Assembly (NCBI RefSeq): GCF_009829915.1 | Contig: NZ_SZZW01000003.1 | Location: forward strand, 62,001-126,000 | Direction: 5' to 3' | From: Pantoea sp. Nvir | Lineage (GTDB): Bacteria > Pseudomonadota > Gammaproteobacteria > Enterobacterales > Enterobacteriaceae | Length of the DNA stretch: 64,000 nucleotides | Part shown: piece by piece, positions 10,785 through 20,987 of the stretch | How positions within the stretch are numbered: position 1 is the first letter of the stretch | Layout: each line of letters begins with the position of its first letter | Program-made: the position numbers and the translations under genes | The notes under the pieces: model-generated | What the model saw: the letters and a program-made list of their open reading frames with translations, nothing else | Databases searched by the model: none | Told to the model about the DNA's origin: nothing

Positions 10785-11030
10785 AACACATGGAATCTGT
10801 CATGATACAATCACATGTTCAATTACCGCCTTTAACGGTATTGCTTTAGATTGCTATCTTTTATAGCATAGGCTAAAGAGAATACATTATTCACTAAGCC
10901 TACACATCACATCGTACCGCACCGTCAAATACACTAATATGCTTATCATCGAGTAGTATTGGCTGACACAAAAATCCTTTATTTTTCGGATTCTATATGT
11001 ATGGGGAATGCCACTGATCAGGCTATTTAA
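10785..11030 (-). pseudogene. ygfB: ygfB relic (UPF0149 family)
   Basis: Upstream of pepP on the same strand, where E. coli has ygfB. Readable fragments in order are LISGI (LISGM), LLDDKHISVFDGA (LPDGDDVSVFDRA), VIEHVIVS (IIEYVRVA) and HDRF (HDTF). Frame changes, stops and internal deletions break the gene. A small protein of unclear function in E. coli. Confidence 0.65.
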
Positions 11031-11340
11031 TTCAATTAGTGTTAGTTCTAACTTTAATTGCGATAAAGAAAATTCAGCGCATTATAATCAGCAGTGATGT
11101 TCTTTGAACACATCAGATAATTCGTTATTGAAAGAATAAGTGCTTATTAAACAACTAATAATTACCCAAGGTTTTCAGAAGAATAATTCTTCATTATTTT
11201 CGTATCTATATAGTTATAGATGCCATAACTCGATATGTATGGAGCACAAGATGGTGAGTTGTGGGCACAGTAATCAGTAGAAAAGTAAAGTATATCTGCA
11301 TATACCGGTAGATATACAATTTTTCGGTTTTTTTATTAAA

Positions 11341-11560
11341 AGTGTATTTCCCTTCTGAACGAAAAAATAGATCAAAGATGACTATAAGTAAACTCAATGA
11401 ATGCTTGTAAATAGTATTCATTACTATGTTAAATATCTTCCATGAATTAGAGCAAGGAAAAGTGAAAATACATGACTATGTTAATAACATAGAATAATGT
11501 CTATTGTAGCAGACTGTCGGAGAGGATATTGCAGAGCAATAGTGCATCACTAAATTTCTG
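11341..11560 (+). pseudogene. zapA: zapA relic (FtsZ-ring-associated protein)
   Basis: Plus strand between the ygfB relic and the 6S RNA position, as in E. coli. Readable blocks are LLNEKIDQR (DLNQRLQDLKER), VFITMLNIFHELEQGKVK (VFIAALNISYELAQEKAK), HDYVNNIE (RDYAASME) and QTVGEDIAEQ (QTIEQALLEQ). In-frame stops fall before VFI, after NNIE and after AEQ, with one frameshift. ZapA bundles FtsZ filaments and is dispensable in E. coli, so its loss fits reduction. Confidence 0.75.
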
Positions 11561-11637
11561 GGTAAGAAGTCTGAATATTACTTTGTATTGTACATATTAC
11601 ATTAATAGTGCAATAAATTTTTATTAGAATAGTAGAG

Positions 11638-11756
11638 AAGGGGGACATGTTTTCTGAATTAAAACTAATATTTTATATCGACAAAATGTGGTCTACTCTA
11701 TTCGGTTCACCTAAGAAGGTTGGTGGATTGATTACGGTGGCAACGCGTACCTCCTT
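11638..11756 (+). ncRNA. ssrS: Shortened 6S RNA candidate
   Basis: Placed exactly where E. coli has ssrS, between zapA and ygfA and on the same strand. The terminal stem can form: AAGGGGG (11638-11644) pairs with CCTCCTT (11750-11756) with one G-U. An inner TGTT/AACG helix corresponds to the GATGTT/GCATC helix of E. coli 6S. Patches resemble E. coli 6S: ATATTTTAT, AATGTGG, TTCACCT and TTACGGTGGC. At about 119 nt it lacks roughly 65 nt of the 184-nt E. coli RNA, mainly in the central bubble, so it may be a reduced functional RNA or a relic. 6S normally mimics an open promoter to sequester sigma70 RNA polymerase. Confidence 0.45.
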
Positions 11757-11817
11757 ATAATTTTGCATTTATTTTACGTTCTGAGTGATATAATTAGGAG
11801 CTATCGGTAAAGTTCAT

Positions 11818-12414
11818 ATGTCTCACGTTCTACTACTCGAGCAACGAAATTTTATTCGTCAGCACTTGCGAAATCTGCGACGTTCCCTGACGGAAGAACA
11901 ACAGCAACGGGCAGCGGATATGCTAACAGAACGCGCAGTTAGTTTTGAGGGAATTGCTAGCGCGGTCCATATCGCTCTATTTATTCCAGTGGACGGTGAG
12001 ATTAATACCCTCTTATTAAGCGCTAAATTCTGGAAACAGAAAAAACAAATTTACCTACCAGTCCTACACCCCTTTGCAGCAGGTCATCTACTTTTTCTAA
12101 GTTATACCCCTCAAACACCTTTGGTCCTAAATAAATTAAATATTCCGGAACCGCCACTAGATGTCCGTCAGATAATTACATTAGATAGGTTGGATGTGAT
12201 GATAGTACCACTGGTAGCATTTGATAATAGAGGGCAAAGGCTTGGCATGGGGGGTGGATTTTACGATCGCGCATTACAAAATTGGAGACAGCAAGGTTTT
12301 TTACCTATTGGTGTGGCGCATGACTTTCAGAAGGTAGAGAAATTGCCTGTTATGCAATGGGACATTGCCTTGCCTGTAGTGTTAACACCATCGCAGTTAT
12401 GGCAATGGGAATGA
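11818..12414 (+). CDS. ygfA: 5-formyltetrahydrofolate cyclo-ligase
   Basis: Converts 5-formyl-THF to 5,10-methenyl-THF with ATP, recycling folate. At 198 aa it carries a slightly longer N-terminus than E. coli YgfA (182 aa). The family core is clear: IYLPVLHPFAAGHLLFL, VPLVAFDNRGQRLGMGGGFY with the nucleotide-binding glycine loop, and the C-terminal PVMQWDIALPVVLTPS. In E. coli it is co-transcribed with 6S RNA, and a 6S-like sequence ends about 60 bp upstream here. ATG 11818 keeps an extension before RRSLTEEQQQ; internal starts were not favoured. Confidence 0.94.
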   Translation: MSHVLLLEQRNFIRQHLRNLRRSLTEEQQQRAADMLTERAVSFEGIASAVHIALFIPVDGEINTLLLSAKFWKQKKQIYLPVLHPFAAGHLLFLSYTPQTPLVLNKLNIPEPPLDVRQIITLDRLDVMIVPLVAFDNRGQRLGMGGGFYDRALQNWRQQGFLPIGVAHDFQKVEKLPVMQWDIALPVVLTPSQLWQWE

Positions 12415-12578
12415 TAAAGATTATCAGGACCGACATTGATGATGGTAATAGCGGATGTTAAAGACATCATAGCAGATGAACTTTTACTAACACAGCTTAC
12501 CTGCAACAAAGTCTAATTTTAATAAAAATATGTTGAGAGCGAACTAACAGCTTCCTATTTTTTTAAAAAATAGAGATG

Positions 12579-13817
12579 TCAGTATAACAACCGAGCGCGA
12601 ATCGTTCCCGGAATCATCTTTATGAGCTGCAGAGCTTTATCTGCTAAATCCTTCGGTGCATCAATATCAATTACCACATAACCTATTAACGACGAAGTTT
12701 GAAGGAACTGCGCAGCGATGTTAATATCTTGCTCTGTAAAAATTTGGTTAATTGCCGTTAGTACGCCCGGACGGTTTCCATGAATATGTAGCAAACGGCT
12801 AGTATTAGTACCGTGTATCGGTAACGATACTTCTGGGAAGTTGACTGCAGAGAGTGTAGAACCGTTATCAGAGTATTTGGCTAGTTTACCTGCTACTTCA
12901 ATACCGATATTTTCCTGTGCTTCCTGTGTTGAACCACCAATGTGCGGTGTCAGAATTACGTTATCGAATTCGCACAACGGTGAATTAAAAGGGTCGCTGT
13001 TAGTAGCTGGCTCAATCGGGAAAACATCAATTGCTGCGCCAGCAAGGTGTTTATTCTTCAATGCATTGCAAAGTGCTAGAATATCCAAGACAGTGCCACG
13101 TGAAGCATTAATCAACAAGGCTCCTTCTTTCATTTGCATTAGTTCTTGTACGCTAATCATATTCTGTGTTGAATGGTTTTCTGGTACGTGCAGGCTTACT
13201 ACATCGCTCATATTCAGTAGATCGGCAAGATTCCTTACTTGCATGGCATTGCCCAACGGTAGCTTATTTTCAATATCATAGAAAAAAACATGCATACCCA
13301 AACTTTCGGCTAGTATACCAAGTTGCATGCCAATATGGCCGTAGCCAATAATGCCGAGATTTTTGCTGCGTGCCTCGAAAGAGGCTACAGAATTTTTATT
13401 CCAGACACCGCGATGTAATTTTGCATTTGCTTCTGGAATACCACGCAACATCATCAACATTTCACCGATAACTAACTCGGCAACTGAACGTGTATTAGAA
13501 AACGGAGCATTGAAAACTGGAATGCCGCGTGTTGCTGCCTCATTAAGATCGACCTGATTGGTGCCAATGCAAAAACATCCCACAGCTATCAGTTTTTCTG
13601 CGTAGGAGAGAATTGCTTTTGTTAGTTGAGTGCGGGAACGAATACCAATAAAGTGAGCATCACGGATAGAAGATTTCAATAATTCTGCATTCAATGCGCC
13701 TTTATAAAATTCAATGTTGGTATAACCTGATGCGTATAGATTTTCCAATGCGCTTTGATGTACACCTTCTACCAGTAAGAATTTAATTTTGCCTTTTTCC
13801 AGAGATAGCTTTGCCAT
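12579..13817 (-). CDS. serA: D-3-phosphoglycerate dehydrogenase
   Basis: Oxidises 3-phosphoglycerate to 3-phosphohydroxypyruvate with NAD, the first committed step of serine synthesis. At 412 aa it compares with 410 in E. coli. The Rossmann motif GIIGYGHIGMQLG is seen near residue 160, with catalytic regions NASRGTV, IDVFPIEP and TPHIGGST. The C-terminal ACT domain retains the serine-contact segment LHIHGNRPGVLT, so feedback inhibition is probably kept. The C-terminus TIRARLLY is identical to E. coli. It is followed at a distance by rpiA on the same strand, as in E. coli. Confidence 0.96.
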   Translation of the reverse strand: MAKLSLEKGKIKFLLVEGVHQSALENLYASGYTNIEFYKGALNAELLKSSIRDAHFIGIRSRTQLTKAILSYAEKLIAVGCFCIGTNQVDLNEAATRGIPVFNAPFSNTRSVAELVIGEMLMMLRGIPEANAKLHRGVWNKNSVASFEARSKNLGIIGYGHIGMQLGILAESLGMHVFFYDIENKLPLGNAMQVRNLADLLNMSDVVSLHVPENHSTQNMISVQELMQMKEGALLINASRGTVLDILALCNALKNKHLAGAAIDVFPIEPATNSDPFNSPLCEFDNVILTPHIGGSTQEAQENIGIEVAGKLAKYSDNGSTLSAVNFPEVSLPIHGTNTSRLLHIHGNRPGVLTAINQIFTEQDINIAAQFLQTSSLIGYVVIDIDAPKDLADKALQLIKMIPGTIRARLLY

Positions 13818-14047
13818 TTCCCTAACCCTATGGTGATTTGAACAATACCTGCCATAAGCCCATTCCTACCTATCAAAATATCAAAAAATTCTTTCGCTGC
13901 AATATAATTTATTATCCAGTTATTGATACATATATACCTGCAAAAAGGATAGTTCACAAAAAATCTAGCGTTGAATAATCCACGAAACGCATAGAAAAAA
14001 AATAACAGATAACACATAACCTAAAAAGCTTTAACGTGCTATAAAAA

Positions 14048-14710
14048 TCATTTTTTCATAATTTTCACCATGCCATCAGCCATGCCTATTAGAGCTATAT
14101 CCGCGCCACGCATAGCGAATAGTCCTACTGTCACCACGCCTGGCAGCGCATTGATAGTTTTTTCCATTGTAATTGGGTCAACAATACGCAAATTATGTAC
14201 ATCGAGAATAATATTTCCGTTATCAGTAACAACGTGCTGGCGATACTTTGGCATACCACCAAGCTTGACTAATTCACGAGCAACATAAGTGCGCGCCATT
14301 GAGATTACTTCTATCGGAAGTGGAAAACTCCCTAACATATCAACTTCTTTTGAAGAGTCAGCGATGCAGATGAACTTTTCTGCAACAGCTGCGACGATCT
14401 TCTCACGTGTTAGAGCTGCGCCGCCACCTTTAATCATCTGCATATGAGGATTGATCTCATCCGCACCGTCCACATAAATCGACAAAGTATCGATCTCATT
14501 GAGATCGAATATTGTGATACCAAGATTTTTCAATCTTAGGGTTGAAGCTTCTGAACTGGAGACCGCACCTTTAATTAGATGTTTCACCGTAGCAAGGGCA
14601 TCTATAAAGTGCATAACAGTAGATCCTGTGCCAATACCAACTACGGTATCAGGTTGTACGTATTGCAGTGCAGCTAGGCCTACGACTTTTTTCAGTTCAT
14701 CTTGTGTCAT
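14048..14710 (-). CDS. rpiA: Ribose-5-phosphate isomerase A
   Basis: Interconverts ribulose-5-P and ribose-5-P in the pentose phosphate pathway. At 220 aa it compares with 219 in E. coli. Substrate-loop and catalytic motifs are present: [27 protein letters not shown] with the Asp pair, and [13 protein letters not shown] with the catalytic Glu and Lys. The frame stays open 27 codons further upstream, but ATG 14710 (MTQDELKK) matches E. coli exactly and the extension has no family counterpart. Confidence 0.95.
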   Translation of the reverse strand: MTQDELKKVVGLAALQYVQPDTVVGIGTGSTVMHFIDALATVKHLIKGAVSSSEASTLRLKNLGITIFDLNEIDTLSIYVDGADEINPHMQMIKGGGAALTREKIVAAVAEKFICIADSSKEVDMLGSFPLPIEVISMARTYVARELVKLGGMPKYRQHVVTDNGNIILDVHNLRIVDPITMEKTINALPGVVTVGLFAMRGADIALIGMADGMVKIMKK

Positions 14711-14989
14711 GGCATGGTTAAATCTATAGGTTAAAGAAAATGAGAGTAGCATAAAACAATACTTAATGAATACAAGAGGCTCTTTTATCAAAAAAGATCG
14801 CTTTAGAAGCTTAGAAGCAATCTCAAAGAAAGGACCTCTAAGGTACTTTAAATACCAAAATTACTGTTTATCATATCAAAAAATTTTCTTGGCATAGCAG
14901 CTCACTCCCCGTTACCTGCAAAGGGAGGAACAAAAATAAAACGTCAAAATTACTAACCCTTCAGGTACTGGATGGTGATCAATAAACGT

Positions 14990-15310
14990 AGTTTTAAGCT
15001 CGGACTGCATAGGCAGTATACATTATTATTGAGTCTGCATATGATAACGTATCAAGCAGGTAGAAAATTGTTTGGTTAGCCGTAAATATGTAATCAAGTG
15101 TGCATGTACCACCTTGCGAGCCAGTAAGGCCAGAAGCGATTAGCACTGTTACACACAATGAGCTGATAGAGAAAAGGAGTAGTTGAGAGATAAGAACATC
15201 GTACCACTCCACTGCTATTATCACTAGCAGTGAACTTCTAGACTCTAGAAAGATTTTCTTATCTATTCCTTGCTTCAAAAACTGTACTAGCGTACTTACC
15301 GGTGCACCTC
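14990..15310 (-). pseudogene. Possible argO relic (arginine exporter)
   Basis: A 94-codon frame begins MKQGIDKK, resembling the ArgO segment MNQGIRRQ, and then carries LLFSISSL against LLCAISDL. About 25 residues without a counterpart separate the two matches. In E. coli argO lies on this strand between fbaA-mscS and rpiA, so the position fits. The rest of the frame is not convincingly ArgO, so this could be coincidence. Confidence 0.35.
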
Positions 15311-16406
15311 AAACTATGCCTTGTCAATCAGCTCGGCACGCTCGAGCTTTACAACCCCCCCCCGTAGTCGCTTTTGCACATCTCAGCAATATGCATTAGG
15401 TTTTCTAATATCAAAATTTTGATCTATCATCTGGTGGAGTGAACTACCTCTACCATATTGTTAATTTATTAGAAGTTTTTGTGCAACTTAACGACATGGT
15501 TCAACTTGCTGGACAATTCCGTATCCGTAGACTAAATACAAACTGGCAAGCGGAAAACTACTTCATTTAAAGTAGTATGATCTACTCATAGGACTTTGTT
15601 ACAGAAAGTAGCTTAATACGCTAACTCATCGAAAGACTAATTGCTCACAGCCCTTCTTTCTGTGATACCCAAGATGGCCAAAGGAACAGGATACAGCAGC
15701 TTTTTGAGAACAATGCTTAGCAGTCTATTGCTCTAAAAAACAAAACACGCGCCTAAGCATATCCCATTTTCTGAATATTTTACTAGATTCACTAAACTTA
15801 TTTTATGTAACTTGCTTTTAAAATTATTTTCCAAAAATAAATGTTATTCAGTATTCACTGAATAACACTCACCCGATACCATCACCACACGATTACGCTG
15901 TAACACAGATGATTAACCTCTCTTTGGGAGAGGTCATATTTTAGCTCATTTCCAATGAGCAAAGGGGAGAAAATATTCATATTTTTTTATTCAATACCAT
16001 TCTTTTGCTGAAAAGCAGATATTTGATTCATAACTCATAATAGTCACTCTATTTTTTGATATCTTTAATATTTTTAATATCTTTAATGATTTAATCAAAA
16101 TAGTACTCGTACCGAGTAGCTTCTCCCATTCTAACATTTTATGTTTTTATGATTTTTTAGTTACGTTTAGCAATGAAAATTAGTTGTATTTTTATACTTT
16201 CAGCGCCAATTTCGGCTAACGATAATCCACATCCAATGTACTACCGCCCTCACTAACAGATTGAGACACAATGTGCTTTAGCAGACACAAAACTAGCAAA
16301 TATAGTCCATTATTGTAGCTCTGATGTTATCAAGACGATAAAAGCTACTCCAAGCTACGTTCTTTGATTAGCGCGATCAGCTAACCAATGGGGAAGATAA
16401 CTTTAT
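15311..16406. other. Eroded DNA downstream of fbaA
   Basis: E. coli has mscS here, but no MscS-like peptide could be read. The stretch contains a run of nine C (15355-15363) and the hairpin cluster annotated separately at 15843-15975. Otherwise no structure was recognised. Confidence 0.5.
15843..15975 (-). ncRNA. Candidate structured RNA ending in a terminator
   Basis: On the minus strand three hairpins follow one another. 15960-15944 is a 7-bp stem with a GGA loop. 15934-15916 is a 7-bp stem with a CCAAA loop. 15866-15843 is a perfect 10-bp stem with a 4-nt loop and a T-rich tail, which reads as an intrinsic terminator. No reading frame covers them. This could be a small RNA, the structured end of a long fbaA transcript (540 bp past its stop), or a relic. 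It was not recognised as a known RNA family. Confidence 0.3.
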
Positions 16407-17486
16407 TTATAGACGATCAATGGCATTAAGTTCTTTAAAAGTCTGCTCAAGGCGCATAACCATAGAGGATTGTGCAGCTCTCAACCAGATACGCGGATCA
16501 TAATATTTTTTGTTTGGGATGTCTGAACCATGTGGATTGCCAAGCTGGCCTTGTAGATACTCTTTATTCTTTTTGTAGTACTGCATGATTCCTGCCCAAG
16601 TTGCCCATTGTGCATCGGTATCGACATTCATTTTGATAACGCCATATTTTATCGATTCTTCGATTTCAGCAGCAGAAGAACCGGAACCTCCGTGGAAAAC
16701 AAAGTTTAGTGAGTTAGGAGGTAAACCATGTTTTTTACATACATATTTCTGCGAATCACGTAAAATAGTTGGCACTAGCTTAATATTACCCTGCTTATAG
16801 ACGCCGTGCACATTACCGAAAGAAGCAGCGATAGTAAAACTTTTGCTAATTTTGCTTAGTTCAGTATAAGCATAATCTACTTCTTCCGGTTGGCTATAAA
16901 ATGCCGAAGAGTCAGCATGGCTATTATCTATACCATCTTCTTCACCGCCTGTTATACCCAGCTCTATCTCTAGCGTCATACCTAGCTCCTCCATACGCGC
17001 TAGGTATTTGCTACAAATTTTGATATTCTCTTCTAAAGACTCTTTAGAGAGATCGATCATATGGGAAGAGAAAAGAGGTTTCCCAGCTTTCTTGAAATAT
17101 TCTTCGCCTGCATCCAGCAGGCCATCAATCCACGGCAGTAGTTTCTTCGTGCAGTGGTCGGTATGTAAAATAACTGGCACTCCATACTGTTCAGCCATTA
17201 GATGAACATGATATGCGCCTGAAATAGCTCCGAAAACCGCTGCTCCTTGAGTCTTGTTAGTTTTGAACCCTTTACCTGCGATAAATTCAGAGCCGCCGTT
17301 AGAAAATTGGACGACAACTGGTGCTTTCGCTTTCGCAGCTGCTTCAAGTACAGCATTGATAGAGTCGGTACCAACGCAGTTTACTGCCGGTAGTGCAAAT
17401 TTATTATCTTTTGCTACTTGAAATACCTTTTGAATGTCATCGTTAGTGACAATGCCTGGTTTAACTAAATCTAAAATCTTAGACAT
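16407..17486 (-). CDS. fbaA: Fructose-bisphosphate aldolase, class II
   Basis: Zinc-dependent cleavage of fructose-1,6-bisphosphate to GAP and DHAP. At 359 aa it has the E. coli length. Zinc and catalytic residues sit in ILHTDHCTKKLLPW (Asp and His near 109-110), the His of SFGNVHGVY and the His of FVFHGGSGS. It is the third gene of an epd-pgk-fbaA run with spacings of 54 and 111 bp, the E. coli order, and is probably co-transcribed. Start MSKILDLVKPG agrees with the family. Confidence 0.97.
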   Translation of the reverse strand: MSKILDLVKPGIVTNDDIQKVFQVAKDNKFALPAVNCVGTDSINAVLEAAAKAKAPVVVQFSNGGSEFIAGKGFKTNKTQGAAVFGAISGAYHVHLMAEQYGVPVILHTDHCTKKLLPWIDGLLDAGEEYFKKAGKPLFSSHMIDLSKESLEENIKICSKYLARMEELGMTLEIELGITGGEEDGIDNSHADSSAFYSQPEEVDYAYTELSKISKSFTIAASFGNVHGVYKQGNIKLVPTILRDSQKYVCKKHGLPPNSLNFVFHGGSGSSAAEIEESIKYGVIKMNVDTDAQWATWAGIMQYYKKNKEYLQGQLGNPHGSDIPNKKYYDPRIWLRAAQSSMVMRLEQTFKELNAIDRL

Positions 17487-17597
17487 GGTTGTGTCCTGTT
17501 GCTTAACCGACCATCTGCATTAGAGACAGAGCTTTAAAATCCCAAAAAGCAAGAACTCTAGGCAAATGGCCGATAGACGTGTTCCTTCAAAAAAAGA

Positions 17598-18767
17598 TTA
17601 CTGCTTCGCTCGATTTTCTAATATCTCAACTGCAGGAAGTTTCTTACCTTCTATGAACTTAAGAAACGCACCACCGCCGGTAGAAATATAAGAGATTTTA
17701 TCTTTAATGTTAAATAGGTCGATAGCTGCTAGCGTATCACCCCCCCCAGCTACAGAGAAAGCTTCACTGTCGGCTATCGCGTTAGCAACAATCTCAGTAC
17801 CTTTACGGAAATTCGGGAACTCGAACACGCCCACTGGACCATTCCATAGAATGGTCTTTGCTTCTTTTAGCAGCTTTTCTACCTTATGTAACGTTTCATC
17901 ACCTAGATCCATGATCTCTTCGTTATCGGCAACTGCCGATTTTTTTTTCATAATTGCGGGGGCAGTTTCAGAGAATTCAGTACCAACGCGTAAATCAGAT
18001 GGAACTGGAATTCCATACTGATCACGTAGGTCTTTCGCTGCTTCGACGAAGTCTGGTTCATATAGAGATTTACCGACTTTATTGTCAATTGCTATAAAGG
18101 TATTGGCAATACCGCCTCCAACGATTACTGTATCTGCGATTTTGACTAACGACTGTAGTACGTCGAATTTAGTTGAAACTTTTGAACCGCCTACCACAGC
18201 TAACAGCGGTCTTTCCGGATTGCTCATCACTTTACTTAGCGCTTCTAACTCTGCCAAAAGTAAAGGACCTGCACAGGCGATTGAGGCGAATTTGAGAACG
18301 CCGTGTGTAGACGCCTCTGCGCGATGTGCAGTACCGAAGGCGTCCATTACGAAGATATCACACAAAGCAGCATATTTTTTTGCTAGAACTTCATCGTCTT
18401 TCTTTTCACCCTTATTAAAGCGCACATTTTCTAGTACTACCAGTTCACCAGCACCGACATCGACGCCATCGAGGTAATTTTTTGCTAAAGTAACTTTAAT
18501 ACCATTCAATTCTAGTGTGTTTTTTAAACAGTTAACGACAGGTAACAGCGAGAATTTTTCGTTGTATTCACCTTCAATTGGGCGACCTAGGTGAGAGGTG
18601 ACCATCACTTTTGCACCTTGTTTCAACGCAGATTCGAGCGTAGGAAGAGAAGCTAAGATACGCGCTTCCGACATGATTTTCCCTTCTTTTAATGGTACAT
18701 TAAAATCAGCTCGGATCAGAATACGCTTACCCGTTAAGTCCAAATCGGACATTTTAATTACAGACAT
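17598..18767 (-). CDS. pgk: Phosphoglycerate kinase
   Basis: Transfers phosphate from 1,3-bisphosphoglycerate to ADP in glycolysis. At 389 aa it compares with 387 in E. coli. The substrate-binding N-domain ([18 protein letters not shown]) and nucleotide-binding C-domain ([29 protein letters not shown]) are intact. The GGG of the AGGGD motif is encoded by a run of eight G (17747-17740 on the minus strand), which is an unusual slippage-prone tract in a key motif. It is flanked by epd and fbaA. Confidence 0.97.
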   Translation of the reverse strand: MSVIKMSDLDLTGKRILIRADFNVPLKEGKIMSEARILASLPTLESALKQGAKVMVTSHLGRPIEGEYNEKFSLLPVVNCLKNTLELNGIKVTLAKNYLDGVDVGAGELVVLENVRFNKGEKKDDEVLAKKYAALCDIFVMDAFGTAHRAEASTHGVLKFASIACAGPLLLAELEALSKVMSNPERPLLAVVGGSKVSTKFDVLQSLVKIADTVIVGGGIANTFIAIDNKVGKSLYEPDFVEAAKDLRDQYGIPVPSDLRVGTEFSETAPAIMKKKSAVADNEEIMDLGDETLHKVEKLLKEAKTILWNGPVGVFEFPNFRKGTEIVANAIADSEAFSVAGGGDTLAAIDLFNIKDKISYISTGGGAFLKFIEGKKLPAVEILENRAKQ

Positions 18768-18821
18768 GGTGAACCCTCTTGTTAATTCTCATAATTTTTG
18801 ACAAGCGTAAACCGCGCCGCC

Positions 18822-19841
18822 TTACCTAAACCCGCTTGCAGCCATTGCTAATGTTGTATCTAGCATTCGGTTAGCAAAGCCCCATTCGTTGTCACACCAT
18901 ACTAGTATCTTAATTAAGTGTTGACCACTGACTCGTGTTTGCGTTCCATCTACAATGGCACTGTGTGTGTCATGGTTAAAATCCACCGATACTAACGGTA
19001 ATTCTGTATAGTCCACTATACCATAGAATGCCTCTTCTGATGCGTTTTGTAGCAGCGAATTAACCTCGTAAATGCCTACTGCCTCATATACGGAAACACT
19101 GAGATCAATGGCAGTAACATTAATAGTGGGTACGCGTACTGCAATAGCTTGGAAGCGATCATTAAATTTCGGGAAAATACGGTTAATCCCAGCAGCCAGC
19201 TTAGTGTCAACTGGAATAATCGACTGACTGGCTGCGCGTGTACGACGTAGATCGCTATGATGGTTGTCGATTACTTGCTGATCGTTCATCGCCGAGTGAA
19301 TTGTCGTCACAGTTCCCAACTCTATGCCGAAAGCATCATCTATTAGTTTTATTACTGGTATAATACAGTTAGTAGTACAGGAGGCGTTGGAGACGATGCA
19401 GTCAGTCTTTTTAAGGTCTTGTTCATTAACGCCGAATACAACTGTGGCATCAAGATCATTGGTACCAGGATGAGAAAAGAGCACTTTTTTAGCTCCTGCT
19501 GCTAGATGCGCTTCACCGTCCTCGCGGCTGCCATAAATACCCGTGCAATCTAGCACGACATCAGTATCAAGCTCTCGCCAGGGTAGTGACAAAATGTCAG
19601 TATGATGCAGGAGACGAATTATATCTTCTCCTACCCACAATAGATCGCGCTCTTGCCCTACATTAAAGGCAAAGCGACCATGACTGGTATCATATTTAAG
19701 CAGATGTGCCATGCAAGGTGATTCTGCCAGTTCATTAATCGCTGCAACGGTGATTTCATCGCGACGTCCAGTTTCATAGAGTGCACGCAATACATTGCGC
19801 CCAATCCGGCCAAAGCCATTTATCCCTACCCGAATGGTCAT
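18822..19841 (-). CDS. epd: D-erythrose-4-phosphate dehydrogenase
   Basis: NAD-dependent oxidation of erythrose-4-P to 4-phosphoerythronate, feeding pyridoxal phosphate synthesis. At 339 aa it has the E. coli Epd length. The Rossmann start [17 protein letters not shown] and the catalytic [10 protein letters not shown] with nucleophilic Cys are present, followed by [14 protein letters not shown], which is typical of Epd rather than GapA. It leads the epd-pgk-fbaA unit. Some activity on glyceraldehyde-3-P is possible, but gapA is not in this window. Confidence 0.95.
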   Translation of the reverse strand: MTIRVGINGFGRIGRNVLRALYETGRRDEITVAAINELAESPCMAHLLKYDTSHGRFAFNVGQERDLLWVGEDIIRLLHHTDILSLPWRELDTDVVLDCTGIYGSREDGEAHLAAGAKKVLFSHPGTNDLDATVVFGVNEQDLKKTDCIVSNASCTTNCIIPVIKLIDDAFGIELGTVTTIHSAMNDQQVIDNHHSDLRRTRAASQSIIPVDTKLAAGINRIFPKFNDRFQAIAVRVPTINVTAIDLSVSVYEAVGIYEVNSLLQNASEEAFYGIVDYTELPLVSVDFNHDTHSAIVDGTQTRVSGQHLIKILVWCDNEWGFANRMLDTTLAMAASGFR

Positions 19842-20234
19842 TTTTCTTTTGCCACTTCTTGCTAAAGAACACGCTAACTTGAACTTTTCATCCTGCTTTG
19901 TACAGAATATTTTCGTGCGCCCTGCCAGAAATATGCATGAAAAAGCTCAAGAACAACAATATCCAGCTAAAAAAATCAATTAAAATGATTGAGATCATAT
20001 ATAATCTGACTTATTAGATCTATATGATACTTTCATCATAGTAAGTACTATTACTACCTAGATATTTTCAAGTAAAAGAAATTAGGATGCGCTGCATCTC
20101 CTTCTTGCTTTAAAATTTTTTCAATTAACCACACCTGTCCTTGCGCATTAACGTTGTTAATATTAAGGCTAAATATTTAGAAAAAGTCATCAGCAATAAC
20201 CGGTATTCCATTCGTAAATCAAATCAATAGATCT
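19842..20234. other. Eroded DNA, former tktA/loiP/speB interval
   Basis: No frame or relic was recognised in this stretch upstream of epd. E. coli has tktA, loiP and speB here. Confidence 0.5.
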
Positions 20235-20690
20235 GATGGAACCCACATGGATTTTGAGTTTTCTCTATTCCACATATGCCAATGTACTCCCCAATTCAGT
20301 TTCTATTCTGTTGGAGATAAGATGTCCAACCGATGATCAATAAATAAATAAATATTTATGATGGCTCCTGCTAGTTAGGTGGTATCAAAAGTATATGTTC
20401 GTAATCTTTTAGGCATAAGAAGGAATAATAGAATTCTTTTCTAACTTCTTCTAACACACCATCATTTTTTTGAAACGGTTTTATAAAGCCCTACGGTTTT
20501 AGGAGACGCAGTAATACTACTCTCATGATAGTGAAATTTTAAATATTTTGTTTATTTAGTACGGACGGACGGTGCTGTAGGATGTGGTGAATATATCCAT
20601 CGCTAATGTTGCCAATTTCGTTGGTGTCGCAGTGGTTTTGTTCTATGAAGTAACGTTATTCTCTTACAGAATTTTGCTCCTATTATAGTT
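20235..20690 (-). pseudogene. speA: speA relic (arginine decarboxylase)
   Basis: Minus-strand fragments follow the SpeA sequence in order: RSKIL (ASKML), NHCDTNEIGNIS (NYYDVNELGHIS), ILQHRPS (ILQHRLR), LKDYEHILL (YKDREYIRL) and RENSKSM (GEKSKFG). Deletions, stops and frame changes separate them; E. coli SpeA is 658 aa and under a quarter of that remains. It lies between epd and metK as in E. coli. Loss removes the arginine route to putrescine. Confidence 0.65.
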
Positions 20691-20987
20691 ATTCATGTCA
20701 ATTTCCTGTATTAAGCGGTGCTTACTCTATTCGATATGTAACGAACCTGTTTGTTGTCAGATATTTCAAGTATTTATTTTTTTGTTTATGAAATGCATGT
20801 TTTTTTTATTAGAAATCTGCCATATAAGCATGTAGTCCAGTTTATCTGATATTAAAATTAGGGAATAATGTCCCTTGAATTTTCATGCTTTTAAACCACG
20901 TTTTTTTGCTAGGGTTTACAGCATGTTTTCAAAAATGTAAAAATAGAAAAATGGTTGGTATTTCTCATTCATTTCTTAACCTAAAAT

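Noticed and set aside
11206-11421. 71-codon minus-strand frame
   Set aside because: Partly antisense to the zapA relic; low-complexity sequence without family similarity.
13820-13850. tRNA T-arm-like sequence (minus strand GTTCAAATC)
   Set aside because: The flanking bases do not form a T stem and no other tRNA arms are present. Other TTCRANTC-like strings in the window failed the same test.
15355-15363. C9 tract considered as a phase-variation switch
   Set aside because: It lies in gene-free DNA with no downstream frame to switch.
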